Shown here: in pieces, positions 8,664 to 16,587 of the stretch
How positions within the stretch are numbered: the stretch's first letter is position 1
Layout: the number at the start of each line of letters is the position of its first letter
Assembly (NCBI RefSeq): GCF_001544695.2
Contig: NZ_FCOM02000042.1
Span: 1-64,000 of the forward strand
Reading direction: 5' to 3'
DNA: 64,000 nt
From: Caballeronia arvi
GTDB taxonomy: Bacteria > Pseudomonadota > Gammaproteobacteria > Burkholderiales > Burkholderiaceae
Made by a program: the position numbers and the translations under genes
The notes under the pieces: generated by a model
Told to the model about the DNA's origin: nothing
Databases searched by the model: none
What the model saw: the letters and a program-made list of their open reading frames with translations, nothing else

Positions 8664-9995
8664 ATGACTGGACTCGACACCGCGATCGCAACGCTGCTCG
8701 CCAGCCGCACCGAGCTCCTCATGTCCGCGATTCGCGCCCCGGACGGCGTGAGCGGCAGCGGCGTGACCGGCGCGAGCGTCGGACAGACGGCGACGCAAAC
8801 GGACATGTTGCCGTCCGTGGGCACGCCACCGGGTGCTGCGGCGCCGGCTGCATCGGCGCAGACGGCGCTTTCGAGCGTCGCGCGCACGCTCGACGTGATT
8901 TCGCGCTTCGGCGGCGCGGCGCCCGCCTTGACCGGCGACGCCCCGCTCTGGCCGACGCCGCCGCGTCCCGCGAGCGCCTTCGCCGCGCTCACGACCGGCC
9001 TTTTCGATACCGCTTTCTCTTCCAACGCCGCCGCCGTCGCGGCCGCGCGCGCCGCGACGCAGAATCTGCCGCCGCTGCCCGCCGCAGTGCTGGCGAGCGC
9101 GCTGGCGAAGACCGTCGGCGAAAGCGGGCTTTTCTACGAAGCGCATCTGATGCAATGGCTCGCGGGCCAGCGCAGCGCGGCGTCGCTCGGCAACGAGCCG
9201 CAGGCGCGCGCCGACGCCCGTTCGATGAGCTTGCCGCTCGATTTCGCGCGCGGCGCGGCGGCGGGCGACACCGGGCTCGACGACGCCCGCGCGACGCCAT
9301 TCACCCCCGATCCGCCCGATTTCCATGCAAACGCGCGCGCCATCGCGACGCCGCAAAATCCGCAGCAGGCGGCCGCGCTCGCGGCGTCGGTGCGCGATGC
9401 GCCGGCGTCGGCGCTGTCGAATTCGCAGAGCGGCAACGCGGCGGGTGGCGCGGGCACGCAAAGCGCGCAGCCGGGTCAGCACGAATCCGCGCTGCAGGCG
9501 TCGATCGCGGCGGGCATTCATCCGGCGACGCTCAATGTCGTGCGTCAGCAACTCGACGTGCTCGCCAACCAGCAATTTCGATGGCAAGGCGAGGCGTGGC
9601 CCGGCACGCGCTTCGAGTGGGAAATCGCGCGCGAACCGCGCGATCCGCGCGCCGCGGCCGACGAAGCTGCCGACGAACGCGCGTGGCGTACGCGCATCAC
9701 GCTGTCGCTGCCAGCGCTCGGCACGGTGGACGCCGAACTGGTGCTGACGGGCGAGAAGCTCGTCGCGCGCATCAAGGCGGCCGACTCGGGCGCACGGCGT
9801 CTCGCCGCCGATGGCGAAGCGTTCGCGCGTCAGCTCGAAGCGGCGGGCATCGCGCTGGCGTCGCTTTCCGTGCGCTCGATGGACGGCGTCACCGATCTCG
9901 CGCGCACCGGCGACAAGCCCATCGCGAAGAAACCGCTGCGCTCGCCGCTCGAGCATTTGTTCCGCGCACCGAACGGCGACGGGAGCGACGCATGA
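8664..9995 (+). CDS. Second FliK-like hook-length control family protein
   Basis: The product is about 443 residues. It has a long Ala-rich low-complexity N-terminal half and a C-terminal domain (about 330-430) with the Flg_hook pattern (ITLSLPALGTVDAELVLTGE then ASLSVRSMDGV). The ATG at 8664 has GAGG 8 bases upstream, so it is preferred over the GTG at 8658. It is the second FliK-type gene in this window. Its stop overlaps the start of the FlhB-tail-like gene in an ATGA. Pairing of a FliK-like and an FlhB-C-like gene is also seen in Bacillus (ylqG-ylqH). Its exact role is not known. Confidence 0.8.
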   Translation: MTGLDTAIATLLASRTELLMSAIRAPDGVSGSGVTGASVGQTATQTDMLPSVGTPPGAAAPAASAQTALSSVARTLDVISRFGGAAPALTGDAPLWPTPPRPASAFAALTTGLFDTAFSSNAAAVAAARAATQNLPPLPAAVLASALAKTVGESGLFYEAHLMQWLAGQRSAASLGNEPQARADARSMSLPLDFARGAAAGDTGLDDARATPFTPDPPDFHANARAIATPQNPQQAAALAASVRDAPASALSNSQSGNAAGGAGTQSAQPGQHESALQASIAAGIHPATLNVVRQQLDVLANQQFRWQGEAWPGTRFEWEIAREPRDPRAAADEAADERAWRTRITLSLPALGTVDAELVLTGEKLVARIKAADSGARRLAADGEAFARQLEAAGIALASLSVRSMDGVTDLARTGDKPIAKKPLRSPLEHLFRAPNGDGSDA

Positions 9996-10303
9996 GCGCC
10001 GATCAACCGCTCTACACGCGCAAGCAGGCGACCGCGCTCGCCTACGAGGCGGGCAACCGCGAGTCGACGCCGCGCGTCGTCGCGAAGGGCTACGGCATGG
10101 TCGCTGAAATGATCGTGCAGCGCGCGAAGGAAGCGGGGCTGTACGTGCACGAGTCGCCGGAGATGGTCTCGCTGCTGATGCAGGTGGATCTCGACGCGCA
10201 TATTCCGCCCGCCTTGTATCAGGCGGTGGCGGAATTGCTGTCGTGGGTTTATCGGCTGGAGAACGAAGAGCCGTTGCGGGAAGCGGGGCGGCAGATTCGC
10301 TAA
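9992..10303 (+). CDS. FlhB C-terminal-like (EscU/YscU-type) small protein
   Basis: The 103-residue soluble protein resembles only the cytoplasmic C-terminal domain of FlhB/YscU, the export switch. Matching segments are TPRVVAKGYGMVAEMIVQRA and IPPALYQAVAELLSWVYRLE. It lacks transmembrane segments and lacks the NPTH self-cleavage motif, since the equivalent place reads YTRKQATALAYE. It is coupled by an ATGA overlap to the FliK-like gene, which suggests that the two products act together. It overlaps the convergent AidB-like gene by 4 bases at its 3' end. Confidence 0.85.
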   Translation: MSADQPLYTRKQATALAYEAGNRESTPRVVAKGYGMVAEMIVQRAKEAGLYVHESPEMVSLLMQVDLDAHIPPALYQAVAELLSWVYRLENEEPLREAGRQIR

Positions 10304-12003
10304 ATCGCAAACGCCCGCGTCACGATCCCCGCATGATCGAAACGCGCCGGCAGCGTCCCGTACACACGCCCGCTTTCGCCGCGCGCATCGCCGAGACGCG
10401 TTTCGATGAACGCATCCGCGACTTCCTGCGGCGCATGCCGCGCCAGCAGCACGCCCTGCGCGCACGACGCCAGTTGCTGCGCGATGCGCCGCGCGGACGC
10501 TTCCCGCGCGGCCGGATCATCCGTCAGCATCTTCGTGAGCGATGACAACGCGCCCGCCAGCGCCGGATGCGCGGCGGCCGTCGTCTTCCAGTCGGCGAGC
10601 AGCGCGTGCGCCGCGTCCTGCTCGCGCTCGAATGCGCGCAGCACGTCGAGGCACATCACATTGCCCGAGCCTTCCCAGATCGAGTTCACCGGCGCCTCGC
10701 GATAGAAACGCGCCATCGGCCCGGTTTCGACATAGCCGTTGCCGCCCCAGACTTCCATCGCCTCGCCGGTGAACTCGAGCGCGCGCTTGCAGACCCAGAA
10801 CTTCGCGGCGGGCGTCACGATGCGCCGCCACGCGCGTTCGGCCAGCGCTCCGTCCGGCGCGGCGCTCTGCTCGAACGCGCCCGCGAGCCGCATGAAAAGA
10901 ACCGTCGCCGCTTCGGATTCGAGCGCCAGATCGGCGAGCACGTTGCGCATCAAGGGCTGATCGACGAGATGCGCGCCGAACGCGCTGCGATGCCGCGCGT
11001 GATGAATCGCCTGCACGAGCGCCGCGCGCATCAGCGCCGCGCTGCCGATCACGCAATCGAGCCGAGTGAAGTTCGCCATCTCGATGATGGTCGGCACGCC
11101 GCGCCCCTCGTCGCCGATCATCACGCCGTACGCATCGAGAAACTCCACTTCGCTGCTCGCGTTCGAGCGGTTGCCGAGCTTGTCCTTCAGCCGCTGGACC
11201 TGGACCGCGTTCTTGCGGCCGTCCGGCATGAAGCGCGGCACGTAGAAGCACGACAGGCCGCCTTCGTCGGCGGTGCGCGCGAGCACCAGATGCGCATCGC
11301 ATTGCGGCGCGGAGAAGAACCACTTGTGACCGACGAGCCGATAGGCGCCGCCGCGCCCCGGCGCAGCGCCATCGATGGCATGCGCGCGCGTGCGGTTACT
11401 GCGCACGTCCGAGCCGCCCTGTTTTTCGGTCATGCCCATGCCGATCATCATCGAATGCTTGCCGGCTTCGAGCGGAATGTCGCGCGGGTCGTGCTCGCGC
11501 GATAGCAGCGGACGCGCGATCCGCGCGAACAAGTCCCGCTCGTTGCGCAGGACCGGAATGCTCGCGAAGGTCATCGTGATCGGACACAGCGAACCCGATT
11601 CGAGCTGCCCGTGCAGAAAGTAGCCGGCGCAGCGCGCGGCCATCGATCCGGCGCGCGCCGACGGCTCGAACGGCAACGCATGCAGCCCTTCGTGACGCAG
11701 ACGCCGCACCAGTTCGTGCCACGCCGGATGAAACTCCAGCGCGTCCACGCGCGCGCCGCGCGGATCGTGTGTCGTGAGTTCAGGCTCGTGGCGATTGGCG
11801 AGATCCGCCAGCGCGACGACATCCGGCTGCGTGAGCGACATGCCGTCGCGCGAGAGCGCCTCCGCGTGCCATTGCGCGCCCTCGCGCCCGACCGCCGCGG
11901 CGAGCGCTGCATCGAACGCAAAGACGTCATAGCCGACCAGCGGCGGCGCCTGATTCGTGACTTCGTGTGTCTGCCCGAACGGGCGATCGGCAGGATCGGA
12001 CAT
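10300..12003 (-). CDS. AidB-like acyl-CoA dehydrogenase family protein
   Basis: The 567-residue flavoprotein belongs to the acyl-CoA dehydrogenase superfamily. It shows the flavin-binding loop region MGMTEKQGGSDVRSNRTRA, a KWFFSAPQCDAHLVLART stretch, and the C-terminal helical domain with EVWGGNGYVETGPMARFYRE. Length and these motifs fit the AidB subfamily, linked in E. coli to protection from DNA alkylation, more than short-chain dehydrogenases of about 380 residues. The ATG at 12003 has AAGGAG 8 bases upstream. An upstream in-frame extension is Arg-rich and not believable. Its substrate is unknown. Confidence 0.85.
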   Translation of the reverse strand: MSDPADRPFGQTHEVTNQAPPLVGYDVFAFDAALAAAVGREGAQWHAEALSRDGMSLTQPDVVALADLANRHEPELTTHDPRGARVDALEFHPAWHELVRRLRHEGLHALPFEPSARAGSMAARCAGYFLHGQLESGSLCPITMTFASIPVLRNERDLFARIARPLLSREHDPRDIPLEAGKHSMMIGMGMTEKQGGSDVRSNRTRAHAIDGAAPGRGGAYRLVGHKWFFSAPQCDAHLVLARTADEGGLSCFYVPRFMPDGRKNAVQVQRLKDKLGNRSNASSEVEFLDAYGVMIGDEGRGVPTIIEMANFTRLDCVIGSAALMRAALVQAIHHARHRSAFGAHLVDQPLMRNVLADLALESEAATVLFMRLAGAFEQSAAPDGALAERAWRRIVTPAAKFWVCKRALEFTGEAMEVWGGNGYVETGPMARFYREAPVNSIWEGSGNVMCLDVLRAFEREQDAAHALLADWKTTAAAHPALAGALSSLTKMLTDDPAAREASARRIAQQLASCAQGVLLARHAPQEVADAFIETRLGDARGESGRVYGTLPARFDHAGIVTRAFAI

Positions 12004-12326
12004 CGTCGGTCTCCTTTTGACGCGCGCGGACCGGCGGCGCGCTGATTTGTCACTGTCGGGCGGGCGCAACGGCCGGCTGGAGGCTGATCGGCCATTCGGG
12101 CGCCATCTCGAATTCAAGAATCATAGGCCGCGCATGCCTCCGGCGTGTAGAAGCAGCGTTCTTTTCGGAATCGCGCCTGTCTTTCTTATGCGCCGTCCTA
12201 AAGCGCTATTTGCTGAGACAAATCCGATTGTTATTCCCTCCCCAATGTCGTGCAGAAGGCCGAACCTATAATCGGCTCGCCTATTTACCGGCAGACGCAG
12301 AAACGCCTTACAGGGAAGCATTCGCA
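12004..12326. other. Divergent gap with a possible -10 box for the OmpA-family gene
   Basis: This 323-base gap lies between the aidB-like gene and the divergent OmpA-family gene. TATAAT at 12267-12272 on the plus strand, about 55 bases before the next start codon, is a perfect -10 box, but no convincing -35 is seen at the right distance. The part nearest 12120-12260 is richer in AT than its surroundings. No gene is supported here. Confidence 0.4.
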
Positions 12327-14000
12327 ATGAGCATCAACCTCAACCAACTCGTACAGGGCGCTTTGACAGAAAGCGTGCTGCAGCATATCGCCGGGCGCAT
12401 CGGCTGCGCGCCGGAATCCGCCAGGCGCGTAGTTTCGCTGTGCGGGCCGGCGCTCATCGGTGCGATGATGAACAAGGCGTCCTCGCTCGAAGGCACGCGC
12501 AACCTGTTCGCGGCCATCATGTCGCCGGCGACGAACGCGCAGATCGCGGACGAATTGCCGCATTTCGTCGTGCAGGACGATGGCTTCAGAACGCTCATCG
12601 ACACCAGCGCGAAAACCGATCACGCGATAGCCTCGCACGACAGCCTGAACATGCTCGCCGAGCGCATCTCGGAATATACGGGCGTTGCGACGAGCGCCAC
12701 GCGTACGCTGGGCGGCGTGGTCGGCGCGACGCTCTTCGGCATGCTCAAGCGCTATCTCACGCAGCACAACGGTCATGCGGCCCAGCTCCCGACGCTGCTC
12801 GGCCATCAGTTGCCGGTGGTGCGCGCGAACATGACCGACTCGTTCGCGCACGCGCTCGGGCTCGGCTCGGTCGGCGCGTTCCTCGCGGGCGTCGCATCGC
12901 GGCTGAAAGCGGTATCGGCGCATCTCGAGCATCCGTCGACGCACGAGGCCACAGCGTTCTCGCAGCCGGTCGAAACGCACGCCGCGCCGGAGCAACCGGT
13001 GAAGGAAAGCGCGGGCAGGAAGAAATGGTGGTGGGTTGCGCTCGCCGCCGCGCTCGCGCTGCTCGCGCTTCTGCTCGGACGCGGTTGCTCGACGGAGAAG
13101 CAGGAACAGGACGCGGCGCCCGCCGCGAAGCCGGACGTGGCTTCTGACGCGATTTCCATCGCGGCTGCGGATTCGAATGCGGCATCGGTCGCAACGGATC
13201 AGGCATCGGCTCCCGTCGCGCTGCCAGGCAAGGACTCGACGATGTCCTTCGTCGTCGACGCATCCGGCGTTCCGACCCTGACCGCCACGGTCAACAGTGA
13301 AGCGGAGCGGCGCCAGCTTATCGACACGCTGTCGGCGAAGCTCGGCGCCGACAAGTTCCACGCGAACATCACGGTCGATCCGGACACGAAGCCCGCCGCG
13401 TGGATCGCGAAGCTCGACGGCTTGCTGCCGGTCATGACGCTGCCGGGCGCGCAGGTGCGCGTCGCGGGCGAAACGATCGATCTCGCCGGCAGTGCCGCCG
13501 ACGCGACGCTCGGCTGGCTGGACAAGCTGAAGGCATTCTTCGGTGACGGCTGGACGATCGGCGCAAGCGAAAGTACGCCGGCGGCGGCGAGGGCTCTGGC
13601 CGCTTCCGACGCGCAAGCCGGCGCGGCCTGCGCAACCGCCGACGTCGCGAAGCAACTGAATGCTCGCCCGATCAATTTTGGCTTTGCGTCGAACACCGTG
13701 CCGCGCGCCGCGCTGGCCGAACTCGCGGCCACGGCGAAGTCGCTGAAGGACTGCGGCGCGGCGGGCCAGCCGGTCAAGTTGCAGATCGGCGGTTTCACGG
13801 ACAGCACCGGCAACGCGGCGGCGAATCTGCATATCTCGAAAAAGCGCGCGGAGGCCGTGCGCACGTATCTGATTCAACACGGCGTGCCGGCGAGCACGCT
13901 CTCGGTGGAAGGTTTCGGCGACGCGCACCCGATCGGCGACAACGCGACGCCCGCGGGCCGCGCGGCGAATCGCCGGATCGAGTTCAAGGAACTGAGCTGA
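12327..14000 (+). CDS. DUF937 and OmpA-domain envelope protein
   Basis: The 557-residue protein is a fusion. Residues about 1-150 resemble DUF937 (helical, Ala-rich, with SVLQHIAGRIGCAPESARRV). A single transmembrane helix lies at about 233-252 (WWWVALAAALALLALLLGRG). After a linker and repeat-like region there is an OmpA-type peptidoglycan-binding domain at about 440-557, with GGFTDSTGNAAANLHISKKR and a NRRIEF ending. Topology implies a cytoplasmic DUF937 part and a periplasmic wall-binding part. The ATG at 12327 is chosen because DUF937 starts there. It ends before a strong terminator. Confidence 0.85.
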   Translation: MSINLNQLVQGALTESVLQHIAGRIGCAPESARRVVSLCGPALIGAMMNKASSLEGTRNLFAAIMSPATNAQIADELPHFVVQDDGFRTLIDTSAKTDHAIASHDSLNMLAERISEYTGVATSATRTLGGVVGATLFGMLKRYLTQHNGHAAQLPTLLGHQLPVVRANMTDSFAHALGLGSVGAFLAGVASRLKAVSAHLEHPSTHEATAFSQPVETHAAPEQPVKESAGRKKWWWVALAAALALLALLLGRGCSTEKQEQDAAPAAKPDVASDAISIAAADSNAASVATDQASAPVALPGKDSTMSFVVDASGVPTLTATVNSEAERRQLIDTLSAKLGADKFHANITVDPDTKPAAWIAKLDGLLPVMTLPGAQVRVAGETIDLAGSAADATLGWLDKLKAFFGDGWTIGASESTPAAARALAASDAQAGAACATADVAKQLNARPINFGFASNTVPRAALAELAATAKSLKDCGAAGQPVKLQIGGFTDSTGNAAANLHISKKRAEAVRTYLIQHGVPASTLSVEGFGDAHPIGDNATPAGRAANRRIEFKELS

Positions 14001-14031
14001 TTCGCGAATCGCCCGCAAATTGCGGTGAATG

Positions 14032-14072
14032 ACGCGCCGGCCCGCATATCGCGGGCCGGCGCGTTTCGTTTT
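14032..14072 (+). terminator. Rho-independent terminator after the OmpA-family gene
   Basis: A perfect 14-bp stem, ACGCGCCGGCCCGC and its complement with loop ATATC, is followed on the plus strand by TTCGTTTT. It lies 31 bases after the OmpA-family stop and just before the end of the convergent LysR gene, so it may serve both. Confidence 0.85.
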
Positions 14073-14085
14073 GGGCGTCAGCGGA

Positions 14086-15030
14086 TCATGGTTCCGGCTC
14101 GCCGCGCCGTACGCGCGGGAATCCATCCGCCATGAAATCCTGATCGAGATTCGCGGGCAGCATTTCGCGCGCGACCTCGATCCACGCGCGCGCCGCATGC
14201 GACAGATACCCATTGCGCCGCCAGCCGAGCGCCATGTCCCAGTGAATCTCGGGCGCGACGACGCGACGGCACGTGAACGCGTCGGCGTCGAGGCGGCGGC
14301 AATAGGGCGCTGGCAACAACGCGATGCCGATGCCCGCCTGCACGAGCGCCGCCATGAAATCCCAATGCCCGCTGCGGCCGACGATCGTCGGCGCAAAGCC
14401 CGCCTCGCGGCATGCGTTCAACACGACGTCGTTCAGTGCGAGGCTCTCGCCGTAGAACACGAACGGCTCGCCGGCGAGATCGGTGAGCGCGACTTCGCGC
14501 GCTTCGTCCCAGCGCGAGCCCTTCGGCGCGACGAGCCACAGCACTTGCCGGCTGACGGGCAGCACGTCGAAGACTTCGGTGTTCACGGGCTGGAGTACGC
14601 CGCCTAGTTCGAGTTCGCCATCGATGAGCGCCGCCTCGATCGCCTTCGAGCCGCGCTCGAACAGCTTGAGCTCGACCTTCGGATAGCGTTGCCGGAACGC
14701 GGCGATGGCCGGCGTGAAGAGCGCACCGCCCATCGGTGGAATGCCGATCGTCAGCGTGCCGCGCCCGAAGGTACCGAGATCGTTCAGTTCAGCCTCTAGC
14801 CGCGCATGCGCCGCCAGCACCTCGACGCCCCGCTGATACACGATCTGCCCCGCATCGGTCAGCACCATCTGGCGCCCTTCGCGCAGGAGCAGCGGCGAGC
14901 CGACCTCGTCCTCCAGCGCCTTCACCATCTTGCTGATGGTCGGCTGCGTCACGAACATGTGTTCGGCGGCGGCGGTGAAACTCTTCTGCTTCACCACTTC
15001 GATGAAGTACCGCAAGGCGCGCAATTCCAT
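14086..15030 (-). CDS. LysR-family regulator, probably of lrgAB
   Basis: The 314-residue protein has the LysR N-terminal helix-turn-helix (MELRALRYFIEVVKQKSFTA, then HMFVTQPTISKMVKALE) and a periplasmic-binding-protein-like effector domain from about residue 90. The ATG at 15030 has GGAG 7 bases upstream. The in-frame extension to 15093 lacks family similarity. It is divergent from lrgA-lrgB, the standard arrangement for a LysR controlling murein hydrolase exporters such as CidR. The signal it senses cannot be read from the sequence. Confidence 0.92.
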   Translation of the reverse strand: MELRALRYFIEVVKQKSFTAAAEHMFVTQPTISKMVKALEDEVGSPLLLREGRQMVLTDAGQIVYQRGVEVLAAHARLEAELNDLGTFGRGTLTIGIPPMGGALFTPAIAAFRQRYPKVELKLFERGSKAIEAALIDGELELGGVLQPVNTEVFDVLPVSRQVLWLVAPKGSRWDEAREVALTDLAGEPFVFYGESLALNDVVLNACREAGFAPTIVGRSGHWDFMAALVQAGIGIALLPAPYCRRLDADAFTCRRVVAPEIHWDMALGWRRNGYLSHAARAWIEVAREMLPANLDQDFMADGFPRVRRGEPEP

Positions 15031-15043
15031 CGTCGGCTCCGGA

Positions 15044-15058
15044 ATTCCAGTTTGGAAT
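15044..15058. promoter_or_regulatory. LysR-type operator (T-N11-A palindrome)
   Basis: ATTCCA-GTT-TGGAAT is a perfect 15-bp inverted repeat containing a T-N11-A core, in the lysR-lrgA intergenic region. It starts 14 bases before the LysR start codon, where it could mediate autorepression and act on the divergent promoter. A TATACT box at 15104-15109 may be the lrgA -10. Confidence 0.7.
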
Positions 15059-15160
15059 GTTTCGAATAAGGTTAAGTCATTTTTATTATGCAAGGGGCGC
15101 CCATATACTCTGACTACGGGATAACCCTAATCAATCGTATTCAACGCAAGAGAGTCCGCC

Positions 15161-15604
15161 ATGTCCGCCGCCCTTTCGACCACAACGCCCTCCGCCTTCG
15201 GCCGCTTCGTGCGCATCGCGCTGCAGTCCGCCGCGCTCGCGGGCATCTGGGCCGTGGCGGATTTCATCGCGCGCAAGCTGGCGTTGCCGGTGCCGGGCGG
15301 CGTGATCGGTCTCGTTGCTTTGCTCGCGCTGCTGTTTTGCGGCGGCGTCGCGCCGCGCTGGGTGAAGGCCGGCGCCGACTGGCTGCTGTCGGACATGCTG
15401 CTGTTTTTCATTCCGGCGGCCGTCGCGGCGGTGCAGTACGGCGGTCTCTTCATGGAAGACGGCTGGCGGCTCGCGCTGGTCGTCGTCGGCGGAACGCTGA
15501 TGGTGATGGTGGCAGTCGCGTTCGCCGTCGACCGTGCGGCGCGCCTCGAACGCCATCTGGCGCTGCGCCGCGCGCTCGTGGCGCGGCATGCGGCGCGCGC
15601 CTGA
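15161..15604 (+). CDS. CidA/LrgA family membrane protein
   Basis: The 147-residue protein has four hydrophobic segments and the family motif LPVPGGVIGLVALLALLFCG, plus the WLLSDMLLFFIPAAVAAVQY stretch typical of CidA/LrgA. These holin-like proteins modulate murein hydrolase activity or export of small metabolites together with the LrgB partner encoded 10 bases downstream. The lrgA and cidA forms cannot be told apart here. Probably controlled by the divergent LysR protein. Confidence 0.92.
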   Translation: MSAALSTTTPSAFGRFVRIALQSAALAGIWAVADFIARKLALPVPGGVIGLVALLALLFCGGVAPRWVKAGADWLLSDMLLFFIPAAVAAVQYGGLFMEDGWRLALVVVGGTLMVMVAVAFAVDRAARLERHLALRRALVARHAARA

Positions 15605-15614
15605 GCACGCCGGC

Positions 15615-16337
15615 ATGAACCATTTTTTCGACTCGCTTCTCGAAGACGACGCCGCGCGCCTCATCGCCGCGGGCTGCTTCGTGCTGACCGTTGCGCTGTA
15701 TTTCGTCGCAAAGCATCTCTACGCGCGCTTCAGGCGGCCGTGGCTCACGCCGCTGCTCGCGGTGCCGGCGGTGCTCGCGCTGATCGTCGTCATGGCGCGC
15801 ATTCCGTACTCCGTCTATTACGCTGACACGCGCTGGCTCATGTGGCTGCTCGGCCCGGCGACGGTCGCGTTCGCCGTGCCGATCTACGAATATCGCGCGC
15901 TCATCAAGCGGCACTGGATTTCGCTGACGGTCGGCGTGACGGTCGGCATTCTGGTCGCGGTCGGCGGCTCGCTGATTCTTGCGAAGCTGCTGCATCTGTC
16001 GCCGGAATTGCAGCGCAGCCTGGCGACGCGCTCCGTTTCGACGCCGTTCGCGCTCGCCGTCTCCGACAAGATCCACGCGCCGAAGGATCTCACCGCGCTC
16101 TTCGTGATCGCGACGGGCGTCTGCGGCATGCTGTTCGGCGAGATCGTTCTGGCGCTCGTGCCGCTGCGCACGCGCCTCGCGCGCGGCGCGCTGTTCGGCG
16201 CGGCTGCGCACGGCGTCGGCACGGCGAAGGCGCGCGAGCTTGGGAGCGAAGAAGGCGTCGTCGCCAGCCTGACGATGATGATCGCCGGCGTCGCAATGGT
16301 CCTGCTCGCGCCGGTGCTGTCGGCGTTGCCGTTCTGA
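15615..16337 (+). CDS. CidB/LrgB family membrane protein
   Basis: The 240-residue polytopic inner-membrane protein is the obligate partner of LrgA/CidA. Diagnostic stretches are LATRSVSTPFALAVSDKIHA and ALFGAAAHGVGTAKARELGS, both conserved in LrgB. The ATG at 15615 gives the normal family start (MNHFFDSLLEDDAARL) and lies 10 bases after the upstream gene, so the two form one operon. Confidence 0.93.
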   Translation: MNHFFDSLLEDDAARLIAAGCFVLTVALYFVAKHLYARFRRPWLTPLLAVPAVLALIVVMARIPYSVYYADTRWLMWLLGPATVAFAVPIYEYRALIKRHWISLTVGVTVGILVAVGGSLILAKLLHLSPELQRSLATRSVSTPFALAVSDKIHAPKDLTALFVIATGVCGMLFGEIVLALVPLRTRLARGALFGAAAHGVGTAKARELGSEEGVVASLTMMIAGVAMVLLAPVLSALPF

Positions 16338-16403
16338 TCGCGGGCGGCGCTGCGAAAGCCCATTCGGGCGTCTCGGAATCGGTTCGTTCCGGCGAGACTT
16401 TGC

Positions 16404-16409
16404 TACAAT
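16404..16409 (+). promoter_or_regulatory. Probable -10 box of the ahcY transcript
   Basis: TACAAT lies 11 bases upstream of the first base of the SAH riboswitch. A start at about 16416 would make the riboswitch begin near the 5' end of the mRNA. The -35 is weak (GGTTCG at 16381-16386). Confidence 0.55.
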
Positions 16410-16419
16410 CCACGTTCGC

Positions 16420-16553
16420 TTCCGAGGAGCGTTGCGACGGCCTTTCCGTACGACAGTACATGGCCGCCAGGCTCGGAGGCTTTCAATTCGGACGGTTCGA
16501 AAGCGCTTGAAAAGGCGCCCGCTGAGCCACCGCATTCGAACGGCGCTCACGTC
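16420..16553 (+). ncRNA. S-adenosylhomocysteine (SAH) riboswitch
   Basis: The segment begins with TTCCGAGGAGCGTTGCGAC, continues with CCGCCAGGCTCGGA, and ends with CGAACGGCGCTCACG. These match the conserved SAH aptamer parts (GAGGAGCG.TGC, CCAGGCUCG and ACGGCGCUCA) in the right order. TCCGAG pairs with CTCGGA, and GAGCG pairs with CGCTC in the pseudoknot. The class is found upstream of ahcY in beta- and gammaproteobacteria and switches expression on when SAH builds up. The ahcY start codon lies 34 bases downstream. Confidence 0.92.
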
Positions 16554-16587
16554 AACATTTCTAGTCTTTTTTAGAAAGGAGGGCGTG

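Noticed and set aside
12285..14396. 703-codon minus-strand open frame
   Set aside because: It is antisense to the OmpA-family gene and crosses its terminator. Its composition is the typical Arg-rich shadow.
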